From: JAZNQL01 sp045531205
Lineage (GTDB): Bacteria > Bacillota > Clostridia > UMGS1883 > UMGS1540
Length of the DNA: 48,754 nt
Direction of reading: 5' to 3'
Assembly (NCBI GenBank): GCA_045531205.1
Contig: JAZSDN010000096.1
Span: forward strand, 1 to 48,754
The notes beneath the pieces were generated by a model. That model had not been told where the DNA came from and ran no database searches. It worked only from the letters and a program-made list of their open reading frames with translations. Each line of letters opens with the position of its first letter. Position 1 is the first letter of the stretch. Both the position numbers and the translations under genes were made by a program. This document shows, one piece after another, positions 32,788-41,292 of the stretch.

Positions 32788-34015
32788 AGTTTTTTTACCG
32801 GCAAATATTCTTTTGCCCGAAAATGCAGATATGACAAAATGGAGTACTGTTGCCTGCGACCAGTATTCTTCTGAACCTGAATACTGGAACAGAATTGAAA
32901 AGAATACCGAAGGCGCGCTTACAACATACGAGCTTATTTTTCCTGAATGTTTTCTTGGTCAGGATGACGACAAACGCATAGAAAAAATCAATTCAAAGAT
33001 GATAGAATACCTTCCGTTTTTAAAAGAACATCCTGATTCACTTATATTCTTAAAAAGAACTCTGCCTACAGGTCAGGTTCGTCTTGGAATTGTAGGTTGT
33101 GTTGACCTTGAGGAATATGATTTTGCAAAGGGTTCGGTATCAAACATAAGAGCAACTGAAGGGACTGTTTTAGAAAGAATCCCTCCCCGTGTTAAAATAA
33201 GAGAAAATGCTTCTTTGGAGCTTCCTCACATAATGCTTTTGATTGACGACAGAAAAAATTCTGTAATAGAACCTTTGGAAGGCTCTTTAAAAGACAAGAT
33301 TTACGATTTTGAGCTTATGGAGCAAAGCGGACACGTTGAAGGCTATTTGCTTTCAAAAGAGCAGCAGGAAGCAGTTTTTGAAGCTCTTGCTTTGCTTGAT
33401 TCGGAAAACGAAAAGAAATCAAAGTATGGAAATTTAGCACAGAAGGCTATGCTTTTTGCAGTAGGTGACGGAAATCATTCGCTTGCAACAGCGAAAACCT
33501 GCTACGAAAACTTAAAAAAAGAGCTTGGAGAGGCGGCTTTGAATCATCCTGCACGTTATGCTCTTTGTGAAGTAGAAAATTTACATAGCGAAGCTTTGGA
33601 ATTTAAACCCATTCATCGTGTTGTTTTTGACTGCGACCCCGAAGCTCTGATTTCACAGCTTGAAGAATACTGCAAAAATTTAAAGGGTGACTTTCCTTGC
33701 CAGAAATTAAAGTATCTGCACGCAGATGGCGAAGGCGAGGTTTTGGTTCCCTCCCCTGTTTCTCCTTTGGAGGTTGGTACTCTGCAGGCATTTTTGGATA
33801 CTGTTGACAATATAAAGGTTGACTTCATTCACGGTGATGACACTACAAAAAACTTTGGTTTGCAAAAAGGTAATGTAGGATTCATTTTACCTTCTATGCC
33901 AAAGGATATGCTTTTTAAATCGGTTATTGCTGACGGTGCTCTGCCAAGAAAGACATTCTCTATGGGCGAAGCGTGTGAAAAACGGTTTTACATTGAAGCA
34001 AGAAAAATTAAATAA
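32780..34015 (+). CDS. DUF1015 family protein
   Basis: A 411-residue soluble protein of the DUF1015 group. The ATG at 32780 follows GGAGT at normal distance and starts MNKVFLPANILLPENADM, typical of the family's opening; the frame is open further upstream inside the preceding gene. Conserved segments include STVACDQYSSEPEYW, the central FAVGDGNHSLATAKTCYE (about 230-247) and the C-terminal ALPRKTFSMGEACEKRFY. Function is not established; members often sit near serine biosynthesis genes, but none are seen here. Overlap with the binding-protein gene suggests cotranscription. Confidence 0.87.
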   Translation: MNKVFLPANILLPENADMTKWSTVACDQYSSEPEYWNRIEKNTEGALTTYELIFPECFLGQDDDKRIEKINSKMIEYLPFLKEHPDSLIFLKRTLPTGQVRLGIVGCVDLEEYDFAKGSVSNIRATEGTVLERIPPRVKIRENASLELPHIMLLIDDRKNSVIEPLEGSLKDKIYDFELMEQSGHVEGYLLSKEQQEAVFEALALLDSENEKKSKYGNLAQKAMLFAVGDGNHSLATAKTCYENLKKELGEAALNHPARYALCEVENLHSEALEFKPIHRVVFDCDPEALISQLEEYCKNLKGDFPCQKLKYLHADGEGEVLVPSPVSPLEVGTLQAFLDTVDNIKVDFIHGDDTTKNFGLQKGNVGFILPSMPKDMLFKSVIADGALPRKTFSMGEACEKRFYIEARKIK

Positions 34016-34040
34016 ATTTGCAAAATTTTCAAAAAAACTA

Positions 34041-34069
34041 TTGACAAACGCAAAATATTAAAGTATAAT
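34041..34069 (+). promoter_or_regulatory. Consensus promoter of the tRNA operon
   Basis: Perfect -35 TTGACA (34041-34046), 17-base spacer and perfect -10 TATAAT (34064-34069), ending 17 bases before tRNA-Met. This is the best promoter match in the window. Confidence 0.93.
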
Positions 34070-34085
34070 ATCTCTTGCGTTTTAT

Positions 34086-34162
34086 GGCGGCATAGCTCAG
34101 CTGGCTAGAGCAAACGGTTCATACCCGTTAGGTCGGCGGTTCAAATCCACCTGCCGCTACCA
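34086..34162 (+). tRNA. tRNA-Met (CAT), elongator type
   Basis: A 77-nucleotide cloverleaf with encoded CCA. The acceptor stem GGCGGCA pairs with TGCCGCT with a first G-T pair, as in the elongator tRNA-Met of B. subtilis. The anticodon arm AACGG-TTCATAC-CCGTT gives CAT, and the T arm contains GGTTCAAATCC. The first pair and overall sequence favour elongator Met over initiator or Ile2. Confidence 0.95.
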
Positions 34163-34237
34163 GGCCCGTTGGTCAAGCGGTTAAGACATCGCCCTTTCAC
34201 GGCGGTAACGGGGGTTCGATTCCCCCACGGGTCACCA
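34163..34237 (+). tRNA. tRNA-Glu (TTC)
   Basis: A 75-nucleotide cloverleaf with encoded CCA that begins immediately after the CCA of tRNA-Met. The acceptor stem GGCCCGT pairs with ACGGGTC, the anticodon arm TCGCC-CTTTCAC-GGCGG gives TTC, and the T arm has GGGGGTTCGATTCCCCC. Both tRNAs come from one transcript. Confidence 0.96.
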
Positions 34238-34280
34238 AATAAGAATGGTTATTTTAATACAATAACCGTTCTTATTTTTT
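34238..34280 (+). terminator. Terminator of the tRNA operon
   Basis: AATAAGAATGGTTATT (34238-34253) pairs with AATAACCGTTCTTATT (34261-34276) with one G-T pair and is followed by TTTT. It starts at the base after the tRNA-Glu CCA. Confidence 0.9.
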
Positions 34281-34502
34281 GCCTTTAAACTCATGAAATA
34301 AGTGTCTTTTGCTATTTTAACATTTCTGACATGCTAAAAAACTGTTATGGGATAATTTTAAATCCTTGTAATATTTAATTTTAGTATATGTTAAAATAAA
34401 TTGTTCAATTTTTGGGTAATTGTTCACTATTTATGTTTCCTGTTGAAAAATACTAAAATATATTATATAATTATGTGTAATAATTATATGGAGGCGAATT
34501 AT

Positions 34503-36245
34503 ATGAAAAAATTTATATCACTGTTGTTTGTGTTTATAATATTAAGTTGTTCATGTGGAATACATGGCAATGCAGAAGAAAATGCGATATGGCAAGATCC
34601 CAATAATGTAGTGCTTGTTTGGGACAATGACGAAGGTAACGAGTATAAAATTTTCAGAAGCGACAAACAAGATGGGGATTACGAATACATAGGAGTTTCT
34701 GACAATGGTTCTTACCGTGATGATACGGTAACATATCCAAATACATATTATTATAAAATTGAGAAGAACGATCTGCCAAATCAGCAATCCCAACCTTTTA
34801 AAGCAGTTGTTTCACCAGAGGAAATTTCTGCTGTAAGTGTAATTATGTATCACAATTTTGTTTCTGATGAAGATATAAAAAACGGTGTTGAATTCGAAGA
34901 ATATTCTATATCTCCTGATGCCTTTGAAGAAGATTTGATATGGCTTAAAGATAACGGCTATATTACTATAACCTCTGACGATTTGTTGCGACATTTGGAA
35001 GGGGAAAAAACTATTCCGCAAAAGGCAGTTATTATATCAATTGACGACGGCTCGTGGGGTGTGTATAAGAACGCATGGCCTTTACTTAAAAAATATAATA
35101 TGAAAGCGGATTTCAATATAATCGGCGCGCAGATTGATGCCACTTGGGATGCACTTGATTCAGGCAAAACAAGAGACGGTGAACCGGCCCCTTATTGTAC
35201 ATGGGAAGAGCTTATTGAAATGTCAAAAAGCGGTGAAATCAACCTCTGTTCGCACACATACGGTTTACATGTTTATAATAAAGGTAAACGTATTGGTATG
35301 AGCATGATGGAGTACGAAACGGCTGAAGATTTTGCTTCAGTTGTTAAAAAGGATTATACCCTGGCCGTAAAATGCATCGAAGGATGGACAGGGAAAGCCC
35401 CTGAAACTGTTGCGTACCCTTATTCAAAGAGGAGCACTGAGGGTGATAAAATTGTGTTGGAAAATACCGGCTATAAAATTCTTATGGCAGGTGAAGGTGC
35501 AAGGGGTACAGCAGGAAATTACTTCGTAAAGGGTTGTGATATTGCAAATCAATTTACGCTTATGAGCAGACCATGCAGAATGGATGGTACCCCCATTAGC
35601 CATTATCTTGAGAGAATAGTTGCAAAAGACAGTAAAAATGGTGTAAACTCACAAATTGATTTTATTTATGTAGAAAATACTGACGAAATAGCAAAGGATT
35701 ATCAAATTTTCAATGACGTTAATAAAGATGCTTGGTTTTCAGGCAGCGTTTATTATTCATACTTAAATGGCTTAATGAAAGGTGTTTCGAGCAATGAATT
35801 TGCGCCAAACGCCAATATAAGCAGAGCAATGGTGGCGACCCTTCTAAACAGGCTTGCAGGGAATCCAACAGCGCAATTAAACAATGACTTTGTTGATTCA
35901 AATGGTTCAGAGTGGTGGTTTAAGTCTGCACAATGGGCGGATAATGTTGGTATACTTCCTACATATGAAGATGATACTTTCAAACCCGATGACACAATTA
36001 GCCGTGAAGCGCTTGCTAAGGCAATGTATAATTGTGGAGAGTTTTTAAAACTTGATATGTCAAAAAGAGCTGATGTTGAAAAGTTTATTGATTCATCAAG
36101 CATTTCAACCGAAAATAAAGAGGCTGTGAGCTGGGCTGTGGCGTGTGGCATTTTCAAAGGTAACGCTGACGGAAGATTTAACCCTTCCGGCAATGTTACA
36201 AGAGCAGAAATGTCTATGGTTCTTCGCAATTGGCTGAAGAAATAA
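34503..36245 (+). CDS. Secreted polysaccharide deacetylase with three SLH repeats
   Basis: A 580-residue secreted protein. ATG at 34503 has TGGAGG upstream and begins a signal peptide (MKKFISLLFVFIILSCSCG); a cysteine at residue 16 could be a lipid site but the box is atypical. A fibronectin III-like segment (about 35-100) with YKIFRSDKQDGDYEYIG precedes a CE4-type NodB domain (about 110-385). There SIDDGSWG replaces the usual TFDDG, and SHTYGLH supplies metal histidines. The C terminus (about 400-578) holds three SLH repeats for attachment to the cell wall. It likely removes acyl groups from cell-wall or extracellular glycans. It has its own terminator. Confidence 0.88.
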   Translation: MKKFISLLFVFIILSCSCGIHGNAEENAIWQDPNNVVLVWDNDEGNEYKIFRSDKQDGDYEYIGVSDNGSYRDDTVTYPNTYYYKIEKNDLPNQQSQPFKAVVSPEEISAVSVIMYHNFVSDEDIKNGVEFEEYSISPDAFEEDLIWLKDNGYITITSDDLLRHLEGEKTIPQKAVIISIDDGSWGVYKNAWPLLKKYNMKADFNIIGAQIDATWDALDSGKTRDGEPAPYCTWEELIEMSKSGEINLCSHTYGLHVYNKGKRIGMSMMEYETAEDFASVVKKDYTLAVKCIEGWTGKAPETVAYPYSKRSTEGDKIVLENTGYKILMAGEGARGTAGNYFVKGCDIANQFTLMSRPCRMDGTPISHYLERIVAKDSKNGVNSQIDFIYVENTDEIAKDYQIFNDVNKDAWFSGSVYYSYLNGLMKGVSSNEFAPNANISRAMVATLLNRLAGNPTAQLNNDFVDSNGSEWWFKSAQWADNVGILPTYEDDTFKPDDTISREALAKAMYNCGEFLKLDMSKRADVEKFIDSSSISTENKEAVSWAVACGIFKGNADGRFNPSGNVTRAEMSMVLRNWLKK

Positions 36246-36366
36246 GACTTTTAAAAAGATAATTAAAAAACTGTATTATAAGTTGATGGTCACTTTTTAA
36301 AAATGGTGGTCATTTTGGCCATATTTGAAAGATTTTTGATTTGTATTGATAACTGTATTTTGTTCC

Positions 36367-36411
36367 AAAAAGAAACGACAATTTTCATTTTGAAAGTTGT
36401 CGTTTCTTTTT
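36367..36411 (+). terminator. Terminator after the SLH deacetylase
   Basis: AAAAAGAAACGACAA (36367-36381) pairs perfectly with TTGTCGTTTCTTTTT (36397-36411), with further TTTC/GAAA pairing inside the loop. A T-rich end follows. It lies about 120 bases after the stop codon in a 300-base intergenic region that otherwise shows only a nine-C run at 36521-36529. Confidence 0.75.
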
Positions 36412-36547
36412 GTATTATCATCTTTTCACTCTTCGTTCTTATCTTAAATTGCCATTTCCAGATAAGAGATAAAAGAGAATAAATAAAAGAGTTTTTTATC
36501 TGTCCGTCACACCACAAATACCCCCCCCCGCTTATGCGAGGACTTGT

Positions 36548-38620
36548 TTAAAACTCTATTTCGAAAAATCTTGCCATATAGGGTGTATTGAAGTTTACTG
36601 TTAAGATATTATCTTTTACGACAAAATCTGTGTTAAGAGATTCGGGATAGCCTACCTTTATATTCTTTATGGGTTTATCTAAGGTTACGGAAAGGGAGTC
36701 TTTTCCGCCAAGGTTCCATACCGCAAGGTAAAGTTTATTATCTGCAACATATCCGCTTGCAAAGTTTTGTTTTGTAAAATCTGCAAAGCCCATTGGAAGA
36801 TACGGAAGTCCTTTTTTCTTGCTATCTGTAAGGCTTTCGTAGTATTTTACTCCGTCTTTAACAAGATTCAACTGATTTTGTGGCAAAAGCTCAAGATGAC
36901 TTGCAAGATGCATTCTTCCCAAAAATGAGTTTATCATATTAAGAGCTATTACCTCATCGGTTATATTTTGTTTTATGGTTTCTTCCTCAAAATCGTCTAT
37001 TCCCGAAACGGGGTAGCTCCATACTGCTGCTTGCTCGGGAAGTACAGAAGATAAAATATTTGCAGCTATATAGGGATATTTTTTATAGCTTATCTGGTCA
37101 GAGGTAGACACAAGAGAGAAGTGTGACAAAGTTTTATAATCCATTCTCATACCGCCTGAAGAGCATGCTTCAAAGACAACATGGGGAAATCTTTCTTCCA
37201 TAGTGTCAATCCATGAAAGATATGCATTTGCACATTGTTCCAAACCTTCTCCTAGACTGTCGGACATATATTCAGTACCAAGACCTGCATCCTGATTATA
37301 GTCAATTTTTATATAATCTGCGCCATAATCTTCTACCATTCTTCTTATGGTTTCGCTCATATATTCAATTACTTTAGAATTTCTGAAATCAAGGAAATAT
37401 CTGCGGAAAACACCGTGTTTTTTGCCGAATTGCTGCATAAAGCAATCTTCATCATAACAAGAAAGCATTTCATCGCAAAGCTCGCCTATAATTTCTGCCT
37501 CTATCCAAAGACCTGCTTTCATACCGAGTGAACGTATATAGTCGGTTGTTTTTCGCACACCATTTGGAAATCTTTTTTTGCTTTCTTTCCACTGTCCTAC
37601 ATAAGGATATATTATTGAGCCGTCTTCCTCGTTATGCCAGCCGCAGTCTATAACATAATACTTAACTCCTGTTTTTGCTACGGTTTGTGCATATTTTTTT
37701 ACGTTTTCTTCACTGGGGCTGTCCCACGAAAGATGCATATACTCATTAAATATTGAAGGCAGGTTTTCGTCACTTTTACTTTTTGTTACAATATTTCTTC
37801 TGTATTTTGTCATTTCTCCCAAAAGCTCGTTTAAAGAATTTCCGAAAGCTATTGCAACATTTATTGTAACATAAGTTTCTTGCGGGTTTAATTTTTTAAG
37901 CCAAGAGGTATGTAAATGATTTCCGCCGCCAAGATACAGATAAAGCTCTACCTGCTTATCCCCTATTTCATAGTACCAGGAATTGTTGCTTTCTATCTGG
38001 AACATAAGAAAAGTATTATCCTCGGTACTTTCTATGATTCCCTGGGGAAGTTGTTCTTTTGTTGACCAGCTTCCTACATTTGCAAAAGAAATTTTGTTTT
38101 GTCTTTCCTCCGAGCCTTTAAAAAGTCCGTGTTCGTAAAAGGTTGCTATACGTGGCTGACATTCTGCATGATGGCTTTGTGTGAAGGTATAAAATTTAAG
38201 CTCCTTTGAGCTTTCTATACCGTTTTTGCCGATTCCTGTAAAGGTAAATGCGGATGCATCCTCAAGTGTTATTTCTCTGTCAGCAATATTTTTGTATTCT
38301 GTTCTTACTCTTACTGCGTTTGTGTTGTCGTAACAGGTAAACATTGTTTTCGCTTCTAAAATCCCCGATTTTTGAGTGATTTCGAGTACATTTTCGGTTA
38401 TGATGTGAGAAACATATTCCATTTTACTGCCTTCAGACGAATAAGGCATTTTTACTCCCATGTGGGTTATTTTCATTTCTCCGCCAACCTGTGCTTCAAC
38501 AAAATTGTAAAGCTCCATTTTGTCTTTTAATCTTCCGCCCAAAACATTGCCGAATTTTGTTAAATATATTTTTTCGCCTGTTATATCAAATTCAAGATTT
38601 TTAAAAATAATTTTTTCCAT
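36548..38620 (-). CDS. GH36 family alpha-galactosidase
   Basis: A 690-residue cytoplasmic enzyme (no signal peptide) expected to release alpha-linked galactose from raffinose-type sugars. An N-terminal beta-sandwich (about 1-270) precedes a TIM barrel (about 290-600) and a C-terminal beta domain. The likely nucleophile is D440 in YIKIDYNQD and the acid/base D494 in CSSGGMRMD, both in the right positions for GH36/clan GH-D. YVIDCGWHNEEDG marks the barrel start. It is divergent from an AraC regulator, the usual arrangement for such enzymes. No sugar transporter is adjacent. Substrate is inferred from family. Confidence 0.9.
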   Translation of the reverse strand: MEKIIFKNLEFDITGEKIYLTKFGNVLGGRLKDKMELYNFVEAQVGGEMKITHMGVKMPYSSEGSKMEYVSHIITENVLEITQKSGILEAKTMFTCYDNTNAVRVRTEYKNIADREITLEDASAFTFTGIGKNGIESSKELKFYTFTQSHHAECQPRIATFYEHGLFKGSEERQNKISFANVGSWSTKEQLPQGIIESTEDNTFLMFQIESNNSWYYEIGDKQVELYLYLGGGNHLHTSWLKKLNPQETYVTINVAIAFGNSLNELLGEMTKYRRNIVTKSKSDENLPSIFNEYMHLSWDSPSEENVKKYAQTVAKTGVKYYVIDCGWHNEEDGSIIYPYVGQWKESKKRFPNGVRKTTDYIRSLGMKAGLWIEAEIIGELCDEMLSCYDEDCFMQQFGKKHGVFRRYFLDFRNSKVIEYMSETIRRMVEDYGADYIKIDYNQDAGLGTEYMSDSLGEGLEQCANAYLSWIDTMEERFPHVVFEACSSGGMRMDYKTLSHFSLVSTSDQISYKKYPYIAANILSSVLPEQAAVWSYPVSGIDDFEEETIKQNITDEVIALNMINSFLGRMHLASHLELLPQNQLNLVKDGVKYYESLTDSKKKGLPYLPMGFADFTKQNFASGYVADNKLYLAVWNLGGKDSLSVTLDKPIKNIKVGYPESLNTDFVVKDNILTVNFNTPYMARFFEIEF

Positions 38621-38636
38621 TTTATCACCCCTTATT

Positions 38637-38665
38637 ATTTTATAATAATATATATTTTTTTACAA
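38637..38665 (-). promoter_or_regulatory. Putative promoter of the alpha-galactosidase gene
   Basis: Minus-strand -35 TTGTAA (38660-38665), 17-base spacer and -10 TAAAAT (38637-38642). It lies back to back with the araC promoter, so the AraC-type regulator could act on both. Confidence 0.6.
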
Positions 38666-38670
38666 TACCA

Positions 38671-38700
38671 TTGAAAAAGGTAATCAAAATATGGTAAAAT
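38671..38700 (+). promoter_or_regulatory. Putative promoter of the AraC-type regulator
   Basis: Plus-strand -35 TTGAAA (38671-38676), 18-base spacer and -10 TAAAAT (38695-38700). It begins six bases after the divergent alpha-galactosidase -35. Confidence 0.6.
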
Positions 38701-38720
38701 GTAATTAAGGAGATGAGAAA

Positions 38721-39482
38721 ATGCCCCGATTTGTACTTTTGGAAAACAAAAATTTAAGCGATTTTAATCCTCTTGATTTTGGCACACAAACCTGCCCTCC
38801 AAGGCATAGTTTCGGACCCGCTGTACGCCAGTATTATCTTATACACTATGTTATTGACGGATGCGGTATATTCAAGCACCAAGGCAAAATTTACCACGTT
38901 AAAAAAAATCAGGCTTTTCTTATTAAAGCAGGAGAAGTAACATATTACGAAGCAGACCAGAATAATCCCTGGAAATATATGTGGATAGGTTTTGTAGGTA
39001 ATATGTCGTTACATTTCGATTCTCTTCCTCCTGTTTTTGATGTAGACGGACGTGTGTTTTTTGAAATGCTTGAGGTTACGTCTATGCAATATGCAAAAGA
39101 AGAATTTTTAGCGGGCAAGCTTTTTATGCTATACACTCAATTATTTGGAAAAACTGAAAAAAATGATTATGCAAACAGTGTTTTAAACTATATAAATCAA
39201 AATTATATGAAGAATATAAAAATATCAGCTATTGCTTCGTCCGTAGGCATTGACAGGCGGTATCTCGCTTCCCTTTTTAAAAAACGTTTCGGCATAAGCA
39301 TGCAGGAATACCTGCATGAAAAAAGAATGAGCGAAGCAAAGCATCTTCTGACTTTGGGGTATAATGTTTCGGAGGCTTGTTTTTTAAGCGGTCACAATGA
39401 CCCGTCGAACTTCTCAAAGGCTTTTAAGAAAAGATTTGGTATATCAGCAAAAAATTTTTCAACAAAAAAGACGCTCGTTTGA
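38721..39482 (+). CDS. AraC-family transcriptional regulator
   Basis: A 253-residue regulator with an N-terminal cupin sugar-binding domain (about 1-135, YYLIHYVIDGCGIFKHQGKI and NQAFLIKAGEVTYYEAD) and a C-terminal double helix-turn-helix (about 150-250). The second part has the typical ACFLSGHNDPSNFSKAFKKR pattern. AAGGAG precedes the ATG. It is divergently transcribed from the GH36 alpha-galactosidase gene and is the probable activator of that gene in response to an alpha-galactoside. Its stop codon lies in the shared terminator with rpmE. Confidence 0.93.
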   Translation: MPRFVLLENKNLSDFNPLDFGTQTCPPRHSFGPAVRQYYLIHYVIDGCGIFKHQGKIYHVKKNQAFLIKAGEVTYYEADQNNPWKYMWIGFVGNMSLHFDSLPPVFDVDGRVFFEMLEVTSMQYAKEEFLAGKLFMLYTQLFGKTEKNDYANSVLNYINQNYMKNIKISAIASSVGIDRRYLASLFKKRFGISMQEYLHEKRMSEAKHLLTLGYNVSEACFLSGHNDPSNFSKAFKKRFGISAKNFSTKKTLV

Positions 39483-39491
39483 GCGTCTTTT
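39466..39491. terminator. Bidirectional terminator between araC-type gene and rpmE
   Basis: AAAAGACGCTC (39466-39476) pairs with GAGCGTCTTTT (39481-39491) around GTTT. On the minus strand the stem is followed by further T bases, so it serves rpmE well; on the plus strand it also contains the regulator's stop codon. Confidence 0.85.
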
Positions 39492-39493
39492 CA

Positions 39494-39700
39494 TTATTTT
39501 TCTTCACGATTGAATTTCTTATTAAAACGTTCAACACGTCCGCCTGTGTCAACAAGCTTCTGCTTACCTGTGAAAAACGGGTGACAGCTTGAGCAAATTT
39601 CAACTGTTATATTTTCTTTTGTTGAACCTGTTTCAATAACGTTACCGCATGCACACTTTATAGTGGTCTGCTTATAATCAGGATGGATACCTTCTCTCAT
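39494..39700 (-). CDS. rpmE: 50S ribosomal protein L31
   Basis: L31 of the zinc-binding (C+) type, 68 residues. It starts MREGIHPDY and contains the cysteines CACG and CSSC that coordinate zinc. A GTG nine bases upstream is in frame but abuts the AGAGG ribosome binding site; ATG at 39698-39700 has correct spacing and the usual family N terminus. It is a single-gene unit with its own promoter and a shared terminator. Confidence 0.97.
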   Translation of the reverse strand: MREGIHPDYKQTTIKCACGNVIETGSTKENITVEICSSCHPFFTGKQKLVDTGGRVERFNKKFNREEK

Positions 39701-39743
39701 TTGATTCACCTCTATTCAAGCCATAATTACATTAACATTGGTT

Positions 39744-39772
39744 AGTATAACACAAAATATTTACTTTTGCAA
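39744..39772 (-). promoter_or_regulatory. Promoter of rpmE
   Basis: Minus-strand -35 TTGCAA (39767-39772), 17-base spacer and -10 TATACT (39744-39749), with a start point about 35 bases before the start codon. Confidence 0.78.
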
Positions 39773-39810
39773 GAATTTTTATCAAATTTTTTTATATTTT
39801 TGCAGTTTTA

Positions 39811-39839
39811 TTGACTTTAAGCCGTTTTTATGGTAAATT
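39811..39839 (+). promoter_or_regulatory. Promoter of the Sua5-phosphatase fusion gene
   Basis: Plus-strand -35 TTGACT (39811-39816), 17-base spacer and -10 TAAATT (39834-39839). It lies about 35 bases before the start of the fusion gene. Confidence 0.65.
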
Positions 39840-39873
39840 TGTATTGAAATATATTACTTGAGAGATGATTAAA

Positions 39874-41292
39874 ATGACACAGATTATCAAGATAGACCCT
39901 AATAACTTTGAACTTGGAGATCTTTTACCGGCGGCTTATGCTTTAAAAAATGGCGGAACTTGTGTCTTCCCTACCGAAACTGTTTACGGGCTTGGTGCGG
40001 GTGCTTTTTTTGATGACTCGGTTAAAAAGATTTTTGAGGCAAAAGGCAGACCTTCTGACAATCCCCTTATCGTTCACATTGCTGATATGGAGGATGTTTA
40101 TTCGCTTTGCTCGGAAGTTCCCGAAAAAGCAGAGCGTTTGATGAAGCGTTTCTGGGGCGGTCCTCTTACCATTATAATGAAAAGGAATCCTATGATTCCC
40201 GATTCTGTAACAGCAGGACTTGACACCGTGGGAATACGCCTTCCATCTCACCCTGTTGCATCTACCCTTATACGCCTTTGCGGATTTGCAATAGCTGCTC
40301 CCAGTGCAAACATTTCAGGCAAACCAAGTATTACATCAGGAAAATATGCAATAGAAGAGCTTGATGGCAAGGTTGACGTTATAATAAGCGGCGGCGATTG
40401 TAATTACGGAATTGAATCTACAGTTATAGATATGACCTGTGAGCCACCTGTAATATTGCGTCCCGGTGCAATAACTCAAAACGAAATAATAAACGAAATC
40501 GGTATGGTTGAGCTTGGCGGATATTCCGACAAGCCTAAATGTCCGGGGATGAAATATACACATTATGCTCCTGATGCTCCTCTTTACGTAATTGAAGGAA
40601 GAAGAGATAATCTTGCATCAAGAATAAACAAAATTTCTGGCGGTAATTTTGAGCAGACAGGCGTTTTGGGTTATGACCTTGATATGAAGGATTTAAGAAC
40701 TCCCTACAAGCTTTTTGCAGGAAATAATGTAAAAGAATATGCTGCAAGTCTTTTTTATAATTTAAGAGAGTTTAACAGAATGGGAGTTTCTAAAATATAT
40801 GCTGTTCCGCCCGAAAAAGGAGGACTCGGCGATGCTGTTTTGAACAGGCTCTACAAAGCCGCTGGCGGAAAAACCATTACATTTAAAAACATTTTGTTTG
40901 TATGTACGGGTAACACCTGCCGCAGCCCTATGGCGGCAGCTATTTTAGCAAAAGAAAAGCCGTGGTACAATGTTTTTTCGCGTGGTATAAATGTTTTAGC
41001 ACCATCCCCTGCTTCTGCGGAAGCAGTAGAAGTAATGAACGAAATGGGACTTGATATTTCCTCCCACCGTTCAGAGCAGCTTACAAGAGATGACCTTATG
41101 CGTGCAGATATAATTTTTACAATGACCGAAAATCACAATCATTTAATTCTGCGTCGTTATCCTGAATTTACAGGCAGAGTATTCACTCTCTCCCCCGGCA
41201 ACGATATTGTTGATCCCTTTGGTCGCGATATTTTTGCTTACCGTGCCTGTGCCCGCCAGATAGAAAGGCTTATTAAGGAGCAGAATATATGA
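39874..41292 (+). CDS. Fusion: threonylcarbamoyl-AMP synthase plus low-MW phosphatase
   Basis: A single uninterrupted frame of about 472 residues joins two enzymes. Residues about 10-200 form the YrdC/Sua5 (TsaC) domain (CVFPTETVYGLGAGAF, FEAKGRPSDNPLIVHI), about 230-335 the Sua5 C-terminal domain, and about 340-470 a low-molecular-weight phosphatase. Its P-loop is VCTGNTCRSPMA with catalytic C344, and the general acid aspartate is in DPFG. The threonine in CTGNTCR is the residue linked to arginine-phosphatase specificity in YwlE. B. subtilis encodes the two as nearby separate genes (ywlC, ywlE). ATG at 39865 is also possible, but ATG at 39874 has better spacing from GAGAG. A RimI-like gene overlaps its end. 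Confidence 0.93.
   Translation: MTQIIKIDPNNFELGDLLPAAYALKNGGTCVFPTETVYGLGAGAFFDDSVKKIFEAKGRPSDNPLIVHIADMEDVYSLCSEVPEKAERLMKRFWGGPLTIIMKRNPMIPDSVTAGLDTVGIRLPSHPVASTLIRLCGFAIAAPSANISGKPSITSGKYAIEELDGKVDVIISGGDCNYGIESTVIDMTCEPPVILRPGAITQNEIINEIGMVELGGYSDKPKCPGMKYTHYAPDAPLYVIEGRRDNLASRINKISGGNFEQTGVLGYDLDMKDLRTPYKLFAGNNVKEYAASLFYNLREFNRMGVSKIYAVPPEKGGLGDAVLNRLYKAAGGKTITFKNILFVCTGNTCRSPMAAAILAKEKPWYNVFSRGINVLAPSPASAEAVEVMNEMGLDISSHRSEQLTRDDLMRADIIFTMTENHNHLILRRYPEFTGRVFTLSPGNDIVDPFGRDIFAYRACARQIERLIKEQNI

Noticed and set aside
34086..34162. tRNA-Ile2 or initiator tRNA-Met
   Set aside because: The G-T first pair and the arm sequences match elongator tRNA-Met of Firmicutes; initiator-specific anticodon-stem G-C pairs are incomplete.
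36290..36517. 75-codon minus-strand frame in the gap after the SLH deacetylase
   Set aside because: It crosses the terminator hairpin, is AT-rich low-complexity sequence and has no domain or good ribosome binding site.
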